Of a stretch of DNA of 64,000 nt, positions 25,269 to 35,600 are shown piece by piece. Position numbers and translations under genes: made by a program. The notes beneath the pieces were generated by a model. It was not told the DNA's origin. It did not search any database and worked only from the letters and a program-made list of their open reading frames with translations. Numbering within the stretch: the stretch's first letter is position 1; every line of letters starts with the position of its first letter. This DNA is from Arenibacter sp. ARW7G5Y1 (GTDB lineage Bacteria; Bacteroidota; Bacteroidia; Flavobacteriales; Flavobacteriaceae), in NCBI RefSeq assembly GCF_003201775.1, contig NZ_QJJZ01000002.1:62001-126000 (forward strand), written 5' to 3'.

Positions 25269-26312
25269 CTATAATTCCACGACCCTCTTTTCCTTGTCGC
25301 TTTGCAGGGCCGCCTCGATTATTTTTATAACGTTCATACCATCTGTGGCGGATACCGGGACCGACTTATTATTTCTTAAAGCTTGGTAAATACCTTCGTA
25401 ATACGCCATATAGTCTCCATTTAGAGTTGGGACGTATTCCCTGATAATTTTACCGTTCTTCTCTGTATGCAACAATCCTTTTTCTTTTTCCGGTTCGGCT
25501 CCCCAGTCCTTTGTATCCGGTGTTTTCCCGGCCTGTAGGGAAGCCTCCTGTACATCGGCTTTGGATTTAATAAAGGACCCCTTGGTTCCGTGCAGTATAT
25601 TTCCCGGTAAAATTTCACGAACGTAATAGCTGGATTTTAATGTTACCCGGTGTGTACCATAAATTAATTTCACATCAAAATAATCTTCTACCTTGGAATT
25701 TGGGCGAAAAGTATCCAAATCGGCATATATGGCATTTGGCATGCCAAACAATACCAGTGCCTGATCAATTAAATGGGAGCCAAGGTCATACAGACATCCG
25801 ACTGCAGCTGTGGGGGTTTCTTTGTGTACTTTGTAACTTAGACCTGGGTCATAACGATCATAATGGATCTCCGCCTCAACAATGGCTCCTAACCAGCCTT
25901 CGTCCAATATTTTTTTCACCGTTCTAAAATCACTATCATATCTTCTATTGTGATACACAGAAAGTGTTACATTTTTTTCCTTGGCCAATTGGATCAATTC
26001 TTCCGCTTGTGCAACTGTGGCGGTAAAAGGTTTTTCCACGATTACGTTTTTCCCTGAAATTAAAGCCTGTTTGGTAAAATCATAATGTGTTACACTTGGG
26101 GTATTCACCACTACCAATTCTATGTTTTCATCTTCCAGCATAACTTCCAGGTGTCGGAAGGTTTTTATATGGGGATATTTGGCTTGGGCATTATTTTTTG
26201 TTCTTTCCCAAACTCCATATAAATTGAATGCTGGATGTACCTCGATGAAGGGAGCGTGAAAAACGTATCCACTCATTCCAAATGAGCATAAGGCTGTGTT
26301 TATAGGTTTCAT
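25269..26312 (-). CDS. Gfo/Idh/MocA-family oxidoreductase
   Basis: 347-residue NAD(P)-dependent dehydrogenase. The N-terminal nucleotide-binding fold (ALCSFGMSGYVFHAPFI, about 6-22) lacks the canonical GxGxxG, as in several YvaA/GalG-like members. The VNTPSVTHYDF and NVIVEKPFT motifs (catalytic-Lys EKP near 97) and a C-terminal beta-sheet domain follow. It lies between uxaBA and the TRAP genes in the same orientation, so a role with an uronate or sugar acid is suggested, but the substrate is not determinable. The last residues read EKRVVEL. Confidence 0.88.
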   Translation of the reverse strand: MKPINTALCSFGMSGYVFHAPFIEVHPAFNLYGVWERTKNNAQAKYPHIKTFRHLEVMLEDENIELVVVNTPSVTHYDFTKQALISGKNVIVEKPFTATVAQAEELIQLAKEKNVTLSVYHNRRYDSDFRTVKKILDEGWLGAIVEAEIHYDRYDPGLSYKVHKETPTAAVGCLYDLGSHLIDQALVLFGMPNAIYADLDTFRPNSKVEDYFDVKLIYGTHRVTLKSSYYVREILPGNILHGTKGSFIKSKADVQEASLQAGKTPDTKDWGAEPEKEKGLLHTEKNGKIIREYVPTLNGDYMAYYEGIYQALRNNKSVPVSATDGMNVIKIIEAALQSDKEKRVVEL

Positions 26313-26471
26313 AAGCTTAAATTTTAAGTATACTAATTTATAGGTTTTAGATAATGACCAATTGAATAGTGGTCATTTGTACATTTTTTTAAGTTTCATT
26401 TTGGCGCCTGAAATATTAATACTTCCATAATTTCACAATAAGGATGAAACCTCAACCAAACTAGTTACAAA

Positions 26472-27746
26472 TTAATCGATAACCAGGTTTGGCAACGCCA
26501 AGGAGAGCCACGGAAATAAAGTGACCAAAATTAGCACCAAAAAGCTTACCAACAGAAAAGGTAGTCCGGCCTTACTAACTTCCCCAATGGAAATCTTCCC
26601 AATGCTCGATGCCACAAAAAGACAGACCCCTACAGGGGGGGTGGTTAACCCAATAATTAAATTCAATACGGCGATTACTGCAAAGTGAATAGGGTCTACA
26701 TCCACGGCAAGGGCTACCTTTAACAAGATTGGAAAAAGTATAAGCAAGGCTGCAATGGTTTCCATAAAGGTGCCCACCACTATCAATAAAAGATTGATCA
26801 ATAGTAAAACCACATATTTATTGTCGGAAAAGCCCAGGATTTCATTGGATATGCTTTGTGGAATTTGCTCCGTAATCAAGATATAGCCAAAAAGGTTGGC
26901 AAAACCTACCAAGACCATCAAGGAGGCCGAAGTCTTCATGCTATCCAAAATAATGACCTGTGTATTTTTTAAATTCAATTTTTTATAAACGAATTTGCCT
27001 ATGATCAGCGCATAGACCACTGCAATAATTGAGGCTTCCGTTGGTGTAAAGATACCCCCAACAATACCATAAAGGATAATAAAGGTCATCAACAACGACC
27101 AGAAGGTATCCACAAAACTATTTGCAACATCCCTAAGGCTGCTCCGCTTATGCTTGGGGTATTTTTTTCGTTTGGATATAAAATATGCCGTAAACAAAAG
27201 TCCAACCCCTAATAACAAACCAGGAAGCGCTCCCGCCAAAAATAATTTCCCTACGGACAGGCCACTCAAGGTGGCGGCTATGATCATGGGCACGCTGGGG
27301 GGGATTATAGGTCCTATAGTTGAGGAAGCTGCGGTAACGGCACAGGAAAAGTCCGTGTCGTAACCTTCTTTTTTCATCGCAGGTATCATTATAGACCCCA
27401 TACTGGCCGTATCCGAGATGGCCGTACCGGAAATTCCAGCAAAAAGCATGGAAGCGCCAATATTCACTAGGGAGAGTCCGCCCCGAATATGACCCAAAAG
27501 ATGGTTGCAGAACTTAATTATTTTTTCGGTGAGCCCGCCCTGGTTCATCAAATTTCCTGCAAGGATGAATCCAGGAACACTAAGTAGGACAAAAACGTCT
27601 ATGCCCGAGTACATTTTCATGGGTACTATGATCAAAGGGACCCCTTTGACCACCAAATAGCTTAAACAGGCCAGTCCTAGGGCGAAGGCAATAGGAAAGC
27701 GAAGTATCAGACCAAGAATAAAAACGATAACCAATATCCAAATCAT
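26472..27746 (-). CDS. TRAP transporter large permease (DctM type)
   Basis: 424-residue inner-membrane protein with about 12 hydrophobic segments, matching DctM/SiaM length. Recognisable stretches are RFPIAFALGLACLSYLV, GPIIPPSVPMIIAATLSGLS and LIIGLTTPPVGVCLFVASSI, the paired GxIxPPS/TPPVG motifs of the family. It uses a sodium or proton gradient for uptake of carboxylates. The ATG overlaps the dctQ stop (ATGA). In this context the substrate is likely galacturonate or an unsaturated/keto uronate released in the periplasm. Confidence 0.95.
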   Translation of the reverse strand: MIWILVIVFILGLILRFPIAFALGLACLSYLVVKGVPLIIVPMKMYSGIDVFVLLSVPGFILAGNLMNQGGLTEKIIKFCNHLLGHIRGGLSLVNIGASMLFAGISGTAISDTASMGSIMIPAMKKEGYDTDFSCAVTAASSTIGPIIPPSVPMIIAATLSGLSVGKLFLAGALPGLLLGVGLLFTAYFISKRKKYPKHKRSSLRDVANSFVDTFWSLLMTFIILYGIVGGIFTPTEASIIAVVYALIIGKFVYKKLNLKNTQVIILDSMKTSASLMVLVGFANLFGYILITEQIPQSISNEILGFSDNKYVVLLLINLLLIVVGTFMETIAALLILFPILLKVALAVDVDPIHFAVIAVLNLIIGLTTPPVGVCLFVASSIGKISIGEVSKAGLPFLLVSFLVLILVTLFPWLSLALPNLVID

Positions 27747-28195
27747 GGTCTTGTATTTTTTATAATTTTCATAACTTTTCTTAGGAGGTAATAACTTATA
27801 GACGCGGACATAATAAACATGCCAAAGAAGGCTATGCCCATATTGAAGCCCATGCTAGGGGATTTTTCCGGGATTCCCAAAATCACGAATTTAATGGCAT
27901 AAATGGCCATAACAACAAAAAGAATCAGACTCATTGTGGGCACCGTTATATTTAATATTTTTTTTATCCTTTCCGGGAGTCGATTGTAGAACATATCCAA
28001 GTGCACATAAAATTCATTTTTCATAGCCAGACCTGAAGCGAAAGACATGGCATAGATAAAGAAAATGCGTGAAGCTTCCTCCGTCCAATGCGGAGTGTTG
28101 AAGGGTGTAAAGCGGCAAATAATCTGAAGTAATACAGTGAATATAAGTCCCCATGTACTAAGTAAAGTACCAATTTTCAAGATACGGCCTATCAT
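27743..28195 (-). CDS. TRAP transporter small permease (DctQ type)
   Basis: 150-residue membrane protein with four hydrophobic helices and the family motif TPHWTEEASRIFFIYAMSFA. The longest frame begins at 28315 inside dctP; I choose ATG 28195 (MIGRILKIG), which follows the dctP stop by one nucleotide (TAAAATG) and gives the normal DctQ length. ATG 28210 (MLFNKMIGR) is also possible. Confidence 0.88.
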   Translation of the reverse strand: MIGRILKIGTLLSTWGLIFTVLLQIICRFTPFNTPHWTEEASRIFFIYAMSFASGLAMKNEFYVHLDMFYNRLPERIKKILNITVPTMSLILFVVMAIYAIKFVILGIPEKSPSMGFNMGIAFFGMFIMSASISYYLLRKVMKIIKNTRP

Positions 28196-28196
28196 T

Positions 28197-29210
28197 TTAT
28201 TGAACAACATCTTCCACCTTTTTAAATTCGCGATATATTTTCTGCATGTTAGGAGACAGACTTTCAAAAATGGCCCTTTCGCTTTTTTTAGCAAAGGCTT
28301 CTTGGTCCACCTCAATAAATTGCATGCCCTCGGCCTTCAATTGTTCTTGTACGTTCTTTTCGTTTTCTAGGTAGAGGTGGTGCTCATAGGCCTGCATTTC
28401 TTTGCCCGCCTTTAGCAATATTTCCTGTAGGTCCGGAGGAAGTTTTTGAAATTGTTTTTCGCCCACAACAGGATATACCCAACTTATGACATGACCGGTT
28501 AAGTTGAGGTATTTCTGTACTTCCGAGAAACCAGCATTATGGATCATGGCGAATGGATTTTCTTGTGCTTCGATGGTGCCCTGTTGTAGGGAGGTAAACA
28601 CTTCGGAAAAGGCCATAGGTGTTGGTTTGGCGCCGAGCGCACTCCATGTGGTTACAAATGCGGGCACATTGGGTACCCTAATGATGAGTCCTTTTAGGTC
28701 GTCTGGATGTCTTATTGGTCGGTTGGAAGTTAAGTGCCGAGGCCCCCTTTCAAAATGGCCGAGGGAGCGTAACCCGGCCTTTTTGATCATTTCCTCTTCC
28801 ATTAACTGTCCTATAGGGCCATTAATATAGCGATTCATATCCGTTGAGTCGCGCATTAGAAAGGGTAGCTCACAAAATGTAGCAACCTCGAACCAATTCG
28901 TTAAAGTGGATCCAGTAGCGGTCATGTCGATGACTTCGGCCTGGATCAGGCGAATGGCCTCGATCTCTTTGGCCAATTGTTCCGAGGGGTAAATCTCTAT
29001 TTGGATACGACCTTTTGAGCGTTCCTCCACAATTTCTGCAAAATAAGCGAAGGCCTTGTACCAGGTATGGTCTTCATTGACCAAAAGTGCCGCCCGCATT
29101 AAAAACTCAGGGCCTTTTTTTTGAGGTTCGCAACTGCTGAATAGGAATATGGAGAATAAAGAAAGTACAAATGTAGCACAGAAACAGGCCATCCGAAGAG
29201 GGTTATTCAT
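28197..29210 (-). CDS. TRAP transporter substrate-binding lipoprotein (DctP type)
   Basis: 337-residue solute receptor. Lipobox LFSSC (C27) would anchor it to the membrane, unlike the soluble DctP of proteobacteria. DctP features are KGRIQIEIYPSEQLAKEIEA near 65-85, the conserved Arg region LTSNRPIRHPDDLKGLIIRV near 155-175 whose Arg usually contacts the ligand carboxylate, and TPMAFSEVFTSLQQGTIEAQENP. First gene of dctPQM. No LacI-type operator was found in the 206-nt upstream space. Confidence 0.94.
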   Translation of the reverse strand: MNNPLRMACFCATFVLSLFSIFLFSSCEPQKKGPEFLMRAALLVNEDHTWYKAFAYFAEIVEERSKGRIQIEIYPSEQLAKEIEAIRLIQAEVIDMTATGSTLTNWFEVATFCELPFLMRDSTDMNRYINGPIGQLMEEEMIKKAGLRSLGHFERGPRHLTSNRPIRHPDDLKGLIIRVPNVPAFVTTWSALGAKPTPMAFSEVFTSLQQGTIEAQENPFAMIHNAGFSEVQKYLNLTGHVISWVYPVVGEKQFQKLPPDLQEILLKAGKEMQAYEHHLYLENEKNVQEQLKAEGMQFIEVDQEAFAKKSERAIFESLSPNMQKIYREFKKVEDVVQ

Positions 29211-29416
29211 GGTTTTGGTCCTAAAGTGATTATTCCATATAAATATAACTATTTAGTTTTAACGGCCATAAAAGTTATATGGTTACAATATGGGGCGTAT
29301 ATTTTCAGGAATTCAGGGATAACCTTGTTGCAAGCCGATTTATTAGAGGAATTAGTATAAGCACTTGGGATTACTGCTATGGTATAGGGCAAAAGTCCTT
29401 GGATCAAAGCTTATAA

Positions 29417-30043
29417 TTATGCAATAAATTCATTCATTATTGTTATGGCTTCCTCATCGGAAACCTGATCGAAATCCATATAAAATTGTCCCACGGCCTG
29501 AAAATTAAAGGGTGTTTCCAAACATACCACCTCGTCAATATAGGGGGCTGCCTGTAATTTTTGTACCGTTAATTTGGGGGCTACTGGTATGGCGACCACT
29601 ATTTTTTTTGGCTTTTGGTCATAGGCCAACTGTGCGGTGACCCGTATAGTGTTACCTGTGGCGATACCGTCATCGACAATGATTACCATCTTATCTTTTA
29701 AGGGAATGGGAGACTTATTTTTAAAGTATTTGGTTTGATTTTTTTTTAGCTTTTCGCGAAGACGTTTTTTTTCTTTCTCGATATATTCGATCGAAATTTC
29801 AATGTTGTCGTCCAGGACAATATTGTGGAGGCTAAGAGCCCCAATGGCAAATTCCTTGTTGAACGGATGCCCTATTTTTTTGGAAAGGGCAACATCCAAT
29901 TTTGCGTTTAATGATCTGGCCACAATAGCGCCCAAGGGCAATCCGCCCCTAGGGATTGCCAAAATTACTACATTTCCCTTATCCCTGTATGGATGTAACT
30001 TGTTGGCTAGTTGCTTCCCGGCATCAATTCTATCCTTGAACAT
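29417..30043 (-). CDS. Phosphoribosyltransferase-family protein
   Basis: 208 residues, cytosolic. The PRPP-binding loop is VIIVDDGIATGNT (about 119-131), and an N-terminal DRxxAGxxLA start (MFKDRIDAGKQLANKL) and IPRGGLPLGAIVA are typical of the stand-alone PRTase-like proteins related to ComF/Rv0571c rather than of a classical purine salvage enzyme. Substrate unknown. It is separated from the TRAP operon by 206 nt and probably unrelated to pectin use. Confidence 0.85.
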   Translation of the reverse strand: MFKDRIDAGKQLANKLHPYRDKGNVVILAIPRGGLPLGAIVARSLNAKLDVALSKKIGHPFNKEFAIGALSLHNIVLDDNIEISIEYIEKEKKRLREKLKKNQTKYFKNKSPIPLKDKMVIIVDDGIATGNTIRVTAQLAYDQKPKKIVVAIPVAPKLTVQKLQAAPYIDEVVCLETPFNFQAVGQFYMDFDQVSDEEAITIMNEFIA

Positions 30044-30455
30044 TTTTTATGGGATTTTAGTTAACAACCATTCTCCTAGGCTAGAATACGGAGAGTTCGG
30101 CTATTTTTCCAGCTTTCCCGCCTAGTCAAAAAGTCGGCCTGCATCCGAAATGGTTTCAATTTTACCTTCGCATTCCATTTTAACAAAGACCCGGATAGTC
30201 CTAGTACTGCCCAATCCTTTTCTCCAATTACAAATATTGATGCAGTAACCTTGGGTATTTCCTCAATGACAAGGTAGGGTATTTCGTTTTCTATAACATG
30301 ACATTTAATAAAATAAAGTAATTATAAGTGTAAAACAATGATAAGGGTCATATACCAAAATCAACCATAAAAAAACCCTTGGGATCAAGGGCTTTTAATT
30401 GGAATGTCTTTTGCCGTGCTGCACGATTTATTAGCACAGGTGCTATATTGACCTA
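30044..30455. other. 412-nt intergenic region with a possible decayed short gene
   Basis: On the minus strand, ATG at 30304 opens a frame to 30122 that is interrupted by one TGA at codon 14. The downstream part reads GLGSTRTIRVFVKMECEGKI, which looks coding-like but matches no family I know. The terminator of the 30456 gene (30376-30391) is also here. Confidence 0.3.
30376..30391 (-). terminator. Rho-independent terminator of the small exported protein gene
   Basis: CCCTTG (30376-30381) and CAAGGG (30386-30391) with a 4-nt loop; on the minus strand it is followed by a T-run (TTTTTTTAT). It lies about 65 nt after the stop at 30456. Confidence 0.75.
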
Positions 30456-30821
30456 CTAAAGTCTGACCAGCTCCTCTGTGTCAATAGCTTCCTTAAGCCT
30501 GGCTTTTATATAGCTATGGCTATTAAAAAAGCGTTTCCCGTTTTGTCTCTTAAGGTGCACTAATTTGCTACCATCGGGCATCACTATCATTTTGGAAACG
30601 ATTACTTTGCTTTGGAAAAGGGTTTTGTAGTTTGGGATGCCCCCTTTCTTAATGACAAAATTCATCCTTGGAACTTCTATATGTTCATATAGATTTGCCG
30701 AAGGACTTCCAATCATTAATACCGAGCCAACTTCCAAATCATCAATTTCGTTTGTTGTTGTCGATGCTTGTAGTAATGTAATTCCCAAAAAGAAATAAAT
30801 TGCTGTTAATACTGTTTTCAT
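30456..30821 (-). CDS. Small exported protein of unknown function
   Basis: 121 residues with a signal peptide (MKTVLTAIYFFLGITLLQAS). The mature part is rich in Lys/Val and beta-strand-like (VPRMNFVIKKGGIPNYKTL; VIVSKMIVMPDGSKLVHLKR) and ends with a charged helix. I recognise no family. A clear start, an export signal and its own terminator make it a credible gene. It is probably a single-gene transcript. Confidence 0.65.
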   Translation of the reverse strand: MKTVLTAIYFFLGITLLQASTTTNEIDDLEVGSVLMIGSPSANLYEHIEVPRMNFVIKKGGIPNYKTLFQSKVIVSKMIVMPDGSKLVHLKRQNGKRFFNSHSYIKARLKEAIDTEELVRL

Positions 30822-31233
30822 AGTTTTACAGTTGTTTTTTAATTGTTTTAATCATTTTTACCGCTTAAAAATACTAATAATGGAATATTTTATTTCTTAA
30901 GATTTTCATAAATCGGTTGAAACAAAATCCAAAGGGAGGGTCAGTGATTTTACAATGCTTTTTGGCGGACTCCGCTTATAACTATAGCGCTGTGGGGTCG
31001 AGAACGGGTAAATTGTTTTCATCCGGGAGTGCCATAGTAGTATATGGCAAAAGGATAAAGGGGGATTGGATAATTGGGGAAAAATAGGCCTTTGGTCTAA
31101 AGGCCATGACGATTAAATTTACCATAAACACCACTGGGCGAATTGAAATGGATCAATATCGCCCAGTAGGGCTTATAGCGCCATTATCCTTTGGAGGATT
31201 ATTTATAAAGGATATTTGGCCTCTCCGCCAAGA
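30822..31233. other. 412-nt intergenic region
   Basis: No gene. It holds dyads GGCCTTT/AAAGGCC (31087-31105) and ACTGGGCGA/TCGCCCAGT (31133-31167); the latter could terminate or protect the transcript of the gene at 31234. The rest is AT-rich sequence upstream of the small protein gene. Confidence 0.45.
31133..31167 (-). terminator. Hairpin downstream of the sorbosone-dehydrogenase-like gene
   Basis: 9-bp perfect arms ACTGGGCGA (31133-31141) and TCGCCCAGT (31159-31167), 67 nt after the stop. No strong T-run follows, so the terminator role is tentative. Confidence 0.4.
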
Positions 31234-32499
31234 TTAATACGTTATTTTGTATATGGAGCCGTTTAGATCATCGCTTACATACAATTCACCGTCCGGTCCT
31301 TGCGCCAATCCACAGGGTCTGTGCTCAATTGGGCCACTGGGATTTGCGAGATCTATACCGGAAAAGTTATCTGCAAATACTTCCCAATTTCCATTGGGTT
31401 CGCCATCTTTAAAAGGTACAAAGGCCACGAAATATCCTTTTTTTAACTCAGGGGACTGTCCATGGAAGGCAACAAAAGCACCGTGTTTATATTTTTCAGG
31501 GAACATATTCCCGGTATAGAAAAGAAGATCGTTTGGGGCCAAATGTGCAGGGAAGGCCATTATAGGGTCTATAGCGTTTTCGCCGGCTGTTATTGCCCCG
31601 TCCCCACCATATTCCGGAGCTAGCATTTTCTTCTTCTTAAATTGATCGTAGTAGATATAGGGCCAACCCGCATCGTCACCATCATGAAGTTCATATAATG
31701 TTTCTGCAGGCAGCTCTGCACTGTGCTTGGCGGTATAGTGGTCAGGATAAAAATCATGGAAAGCCCCCCGTCCATGAACAGCAGCAAACAGGGAGTTGGT
31801 TTTGTAATTCCAAGCTATGGCCACGGCGTTTTTTACTCCGGTGGCATAGCGTTTACCATCGGCAAAGGTCTGGTTTAATTTGTTGGCCTTGAATTGCCAT
31901 ATACCACCTGCAGAATCCAGAATAGCACAGGGCATAATCCCATTTCCGGTACCCTCCTCACGACAGGAATCGTTCCATGAGCCTATGGTAACATAAAGGT
32001 TGGCATCATCATCCATTGTAAACGATTTGGCATTGTCACGTCCTTTATCAGCCAATCCGTCTACGATGTTCTCTGGATTTTCAATATCGATGATTTCTTC
32101 CTTTTCATTTAATTTGTAACGATAGACCCCAGAATTGGAGGAGGTATATAAATAATCATTTTTGATCAATATTCCTGTTCCAGGGAGATTGCCAAATGAT
32201 TGTTCCATATCAATTTTTCCATCATTGTCAGTGTCCCTTAAGTGTATGATTCCTTTTTCATCTTTCAACTTGGATCTATTAACATAGATCTCCCCATTTT
32301 TTGAGACGGTCATATGTCTTAGGTTTCCCAAATCCTTGGCCATAAGTTCAACGGAAAATCCATCAGGAACCTCTATATTGGTATCATTGATAGGTTCTGC
32401 TTTTTTTGGGGATTTTTGCTTGCATTGGGTTGTAAGTGCCCCCAGCAAAACAATCATGGACAATGACTTAATGAGAGGGAAGGAGATTGCGTTCTTCAT
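31234..32499 (-). CDS. Sorbosone/glucose-dehydrogenase-like beta-propeller lipoprotein
   Basis: 421 residues, lipobox LTTQC (C26). The fold is the six-bladed propeller of PQQ-dependent soluble aldose/L-sorbosone dehydrogenases: IEVPDGFSVELMAKDLGNLR at the N-terminus, FTMDDDANLYVTIGSWND, a YATGVKNAVAIAWNYKTNSLF blade and GLAQGPDGELYVSDDLNGSI at the end. Family members oxidise sugars with PQQ, but many Bacteroidota homologues are uncharacterised, and I cannot confirm PQQ-binding residues. Single gene, divergent from the fusion at 32692. Confidence 0.82.
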   Translation of the reverse strand: MKNAISFPLIKSLSMIVLLGALTTQCKQKSPKKAEPINDTNIEVPDGFSVELMAKDLGNLRHMTVSKNGEIYVNRSKLKDEKGIIHLRDTDNDGKIDMEQSFGNLPGTGILIKNDYLYTSSNSGVYRYKLNEKEEIIDIENPENIVDGLADKGRDNAKSFTMDDDANLYVTIGSWNDSCREEGTGNGIMPCAILDSAGGIWQFKANKLNQTFADGKRYATGVKNAVAIAWNYKTNSLFAAVHGRGAFHDFYPDHYTAKHSAELPAETLYELHDGDDAGWPYIYYDQFKKKKMLAPEYGGDGAITAGENAIDPIMAFPAHLAPNDLLFYTGNMFPEKYKHGAFVAFHGQSPELKKGYFVAFVPFKDGEPNGNWEVFADNFSGIDLANPSGPIEHRPCGLAQGPDGELYVSDDLNGSIYKITY

Positions 32500-32691
32500 G
32501 AATATTTTTTAGTATGGTTTGATCAAGAGCTAAAGATAGTATATCAATCTTATTTTTTGGAAAAAAACCCCAAATTTGGCTTGGGAAGTTTTAATATTTT
32601 AAATTAATTCTCCCCATGGGCCAGTGTAAATAATATGCTTATTTTGGTTGTTGGATTATTTGTTCAAAGGAGCGCTCAGCAAAAACGAACC

Positions 32692-35600
32692 ATGCCAATG
32701 GAGTATAACAAAATTCTAATTACAGCCGATGAGGCCATCAATATTGTCCTTGAAAATTTTAACATTCTAGGAAGCGCTAAACCCTTGCCCGGGGAAATCG
32801 ATTTTAATTTTAAGATCGATGCAGCTGATGGTCGGGAGTATATTTTAAAAATCTCCAGGCCCAATGAGAATGAGGATTATTTGGATTTTCAACAGGAATT
32901 GTTGCTTTACGCCAGGGAACATGACGGAGATTTAAACACTCCCAAGGTCATTGAGGATATAAATGGAAATCCAATATCAGAATTTAAGGATAATTTTGGG
33001 CGGATACGAAAGGTGCGACTCTTGTCTTGGGTAGCCGGCAGGGTCTGGAGTGGGGTGAATCCCCAATTGGAGGAGCTGCGCTATAGCTTGGGGAAACAAT
33101 GTGGGAGACTAACGCAAGCCTTGCAAGGTTTTGACCATCCGGAGGCCCATCGGGAATTTGTTTGGGATGTGGCCCAGGGCAATTGGACCACTGCCCACCT
33201 AAACCTCTTTGAAGGGGAGAAAAGAGAGATTGTTTCCTATTTTCAAAATTTGTTTAAGCTATCCCAGTCTGGTTATTCCCAGTTGCGCAAGGCCGTGGTA
33301 CACAATGATGCCAACGACAATAACGTTATTGTTTCCCAAGACCTTATCGATCCCAAAGTGGTCTCGGCCATAGATTTTGGGGATTCGGTCTATACCCAGA
33401 TTATTAACGATTTGGCCATCGCCTGTGCCTATGCCATTATGGGGCACAAGGATCCGTTGGAGGCGGCATTGCCCATTGTACGCGGCTATCACCATACATT
33501 TCCTTTGGATGAGAATGAACTGGAGCATTTGTATATGGCCATCGCCATGCGTTTGGTGATTTCGGTAACCAAATCGGCCATTAATAAGTTAGAGGAACCG
33601 GACAATGGGTATCTGTTGATCAGTGAAGAACCGGCCTGGGAGCTACTTCGAAAATGGAGGGATATCAATGCGGATTTTGCCCATTTTAGCTTTAGGGGGG
33701 CCTGTGGTTATACCGCTCATCCCAAAGAAGTAAAATTCTTGGCTTGGACCAGAAAGCATATTTTTTCCATGGAAAATCTTTTCCCCACAGTTGGTTCCAA
33801 TACAGTGTTTCCTCTAGACTTAAGTGTGTCCAGCACGTGGATAGGGCATGAAAAGGACTTTAACGATCTGGACTACTTTCAATACAAACTCAATAAACTA
33901 CAGGGAGAACATCCTTCCAAAATATTGGCGGGCGGCTATCTGGAGCCACGCCCTATCTACACCACTTCGTCCTATGATAAAATAGGGAACATGGGCAGGG
34001 AGAATAGGAGTATCCACTTGGGGGTCGATTTTTGGTTGCCGGCTGCAACGCCGGTACATGCTCTTTTTGACGGGGAAGTGGTTACCGCTGTAAATGATGC
34101 AGGGGATAAGCAATACGGCGGACTGGTAATTTTGAGGCATAAAGAGGAAGGCCTGGAGTTTTATACCTTATACGGACATCTATCAGTGGATAGTGCTACC
34201 AGCCATGTGGTGGGTGCTGGGCTAAAGGCTGGCGATACGATTGGGGTTCTGGGCAATCGTGCAGAGAATGGTAATTGGGCCCCTCATCTTCATTTTCAGA
34301 TCATGCTTTCCATGCTCCATTTTAAAATCGATTTTCCGGGAGTAGGTTATTACAGTCAGGTGGACCTATGGAGAAGCCTTTGTCCCGACCCCAATATGTT
34401 GTTTAAGGAAAAGGCCTTGGCCCAAAGCGAGTCGGTTTCCAATTCGGACATCTTGGCCTATAGAAAACAGCATTTGGGAAAAAGTTTGAGCCTTCAGTAC
34501 AAGCTGCCCATTAAAATGGTTCGGGGTGCAGGGCAGTACCTATTGGATGAATGCGGTAGAAAATATTTGGATACCGTAAATAATGTGGCCCATGTTGGTC
34601 ATGAACATCCGGCCGTAGTAAGGGCAGGGCAGGAACAAATGGCCTTGATCAATACCAATAGTCGGTATTTGCACGAAAATATAAATGAGCTGGCCAAGGT
34701 GTTGTTGGAGACCCTGCCGCCAGCATTGAGTGTGCTCCATTTTGTAAATTCCGGTAGTGAGGCCAACGAATTGGCAATCCGAATGGTAAGGGCCGCTACG
34801 GGGCAGCGCGACATTATTGCTTCTGAGGTGGGCTATCATGGCAATACCAATATGTGTATCGATATCAGTTCGTATAAGTTTGACGGTAAAGGTGGCCAAG
34901 GCGCTCCGGAACACACCCATATTTTTCCGCTTCCAGATGCCTTTAGGGGCAAGTACCGTGGGGAAAATACCGGAAGATTATATGCAAAAGAGGTAAAGGG
35001 GCAAATAGATAATATACATGCCAAGGGAAGGGGAGTAGGGGCCTTTATCATAGAGCCGATTATTAGCTGCGGGGGCCAGGTGGAATTGCCAGAAGGATTT
35101 TTGGCCCTGGCCTATCGATACGTTAGGGAAGCGGGCGGACTCTGTATTTCGGATGAGGTGCAAGTGGGTTGTGGCCGTATGGGCACTACCTTTTGGGGTT
35201 TCCAATTGCACGGGGTGGTCCCCGATATCATTACCATAGGGAAACCCCTTGGCAACGGACATCCCCTGGCTGCCGTGGCCTGTACCCAAGAAGTAGCGGA
35301 AAGATTTGCCAATGGCATGGAGTATTTTAACACCTTTGGGGGCAATCCCGTATCCTGTGCCATAGGCGCCGAGGTCTTGAGGGTAGTGAAACGGGAGAGG
35401 CTACAGGCACATGCATTGAAGGTTGGAACTTATTTGAAAAAGGAGCTAAGAACTCTGGCAAAGGAGTTTCCTATTATAGCTGATGTAAGAGGTCAGGGGC
35501 TTTTCTTGGGAATAGAGCTGGTAAATGGCCACATGGAACCTTTGGCGGAACAAACCGATTATTTGGCCAACCGTATGAAAGATCACGGTATCCTTATGAG

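Noticed and set aside
28196-28315. Longer start for the TRAP small permease
   Set aside because: It would place 40 charged residues before the first helix and overlap dctP by about 120 nt; ATG 28195 follows the dctP stop directly.
30122-30304. Short minus-strand frame with coding-like wording
   Set aside because: Interrupted by TGA at codon 14 and no known family; at most a decayed gene, so listed only as intergenic content.
32780-32800. AAATCGATTT within the fusion gene
   Set aside because: Lacks the outer TRY/RYA bases and lies inside a coding sequence.
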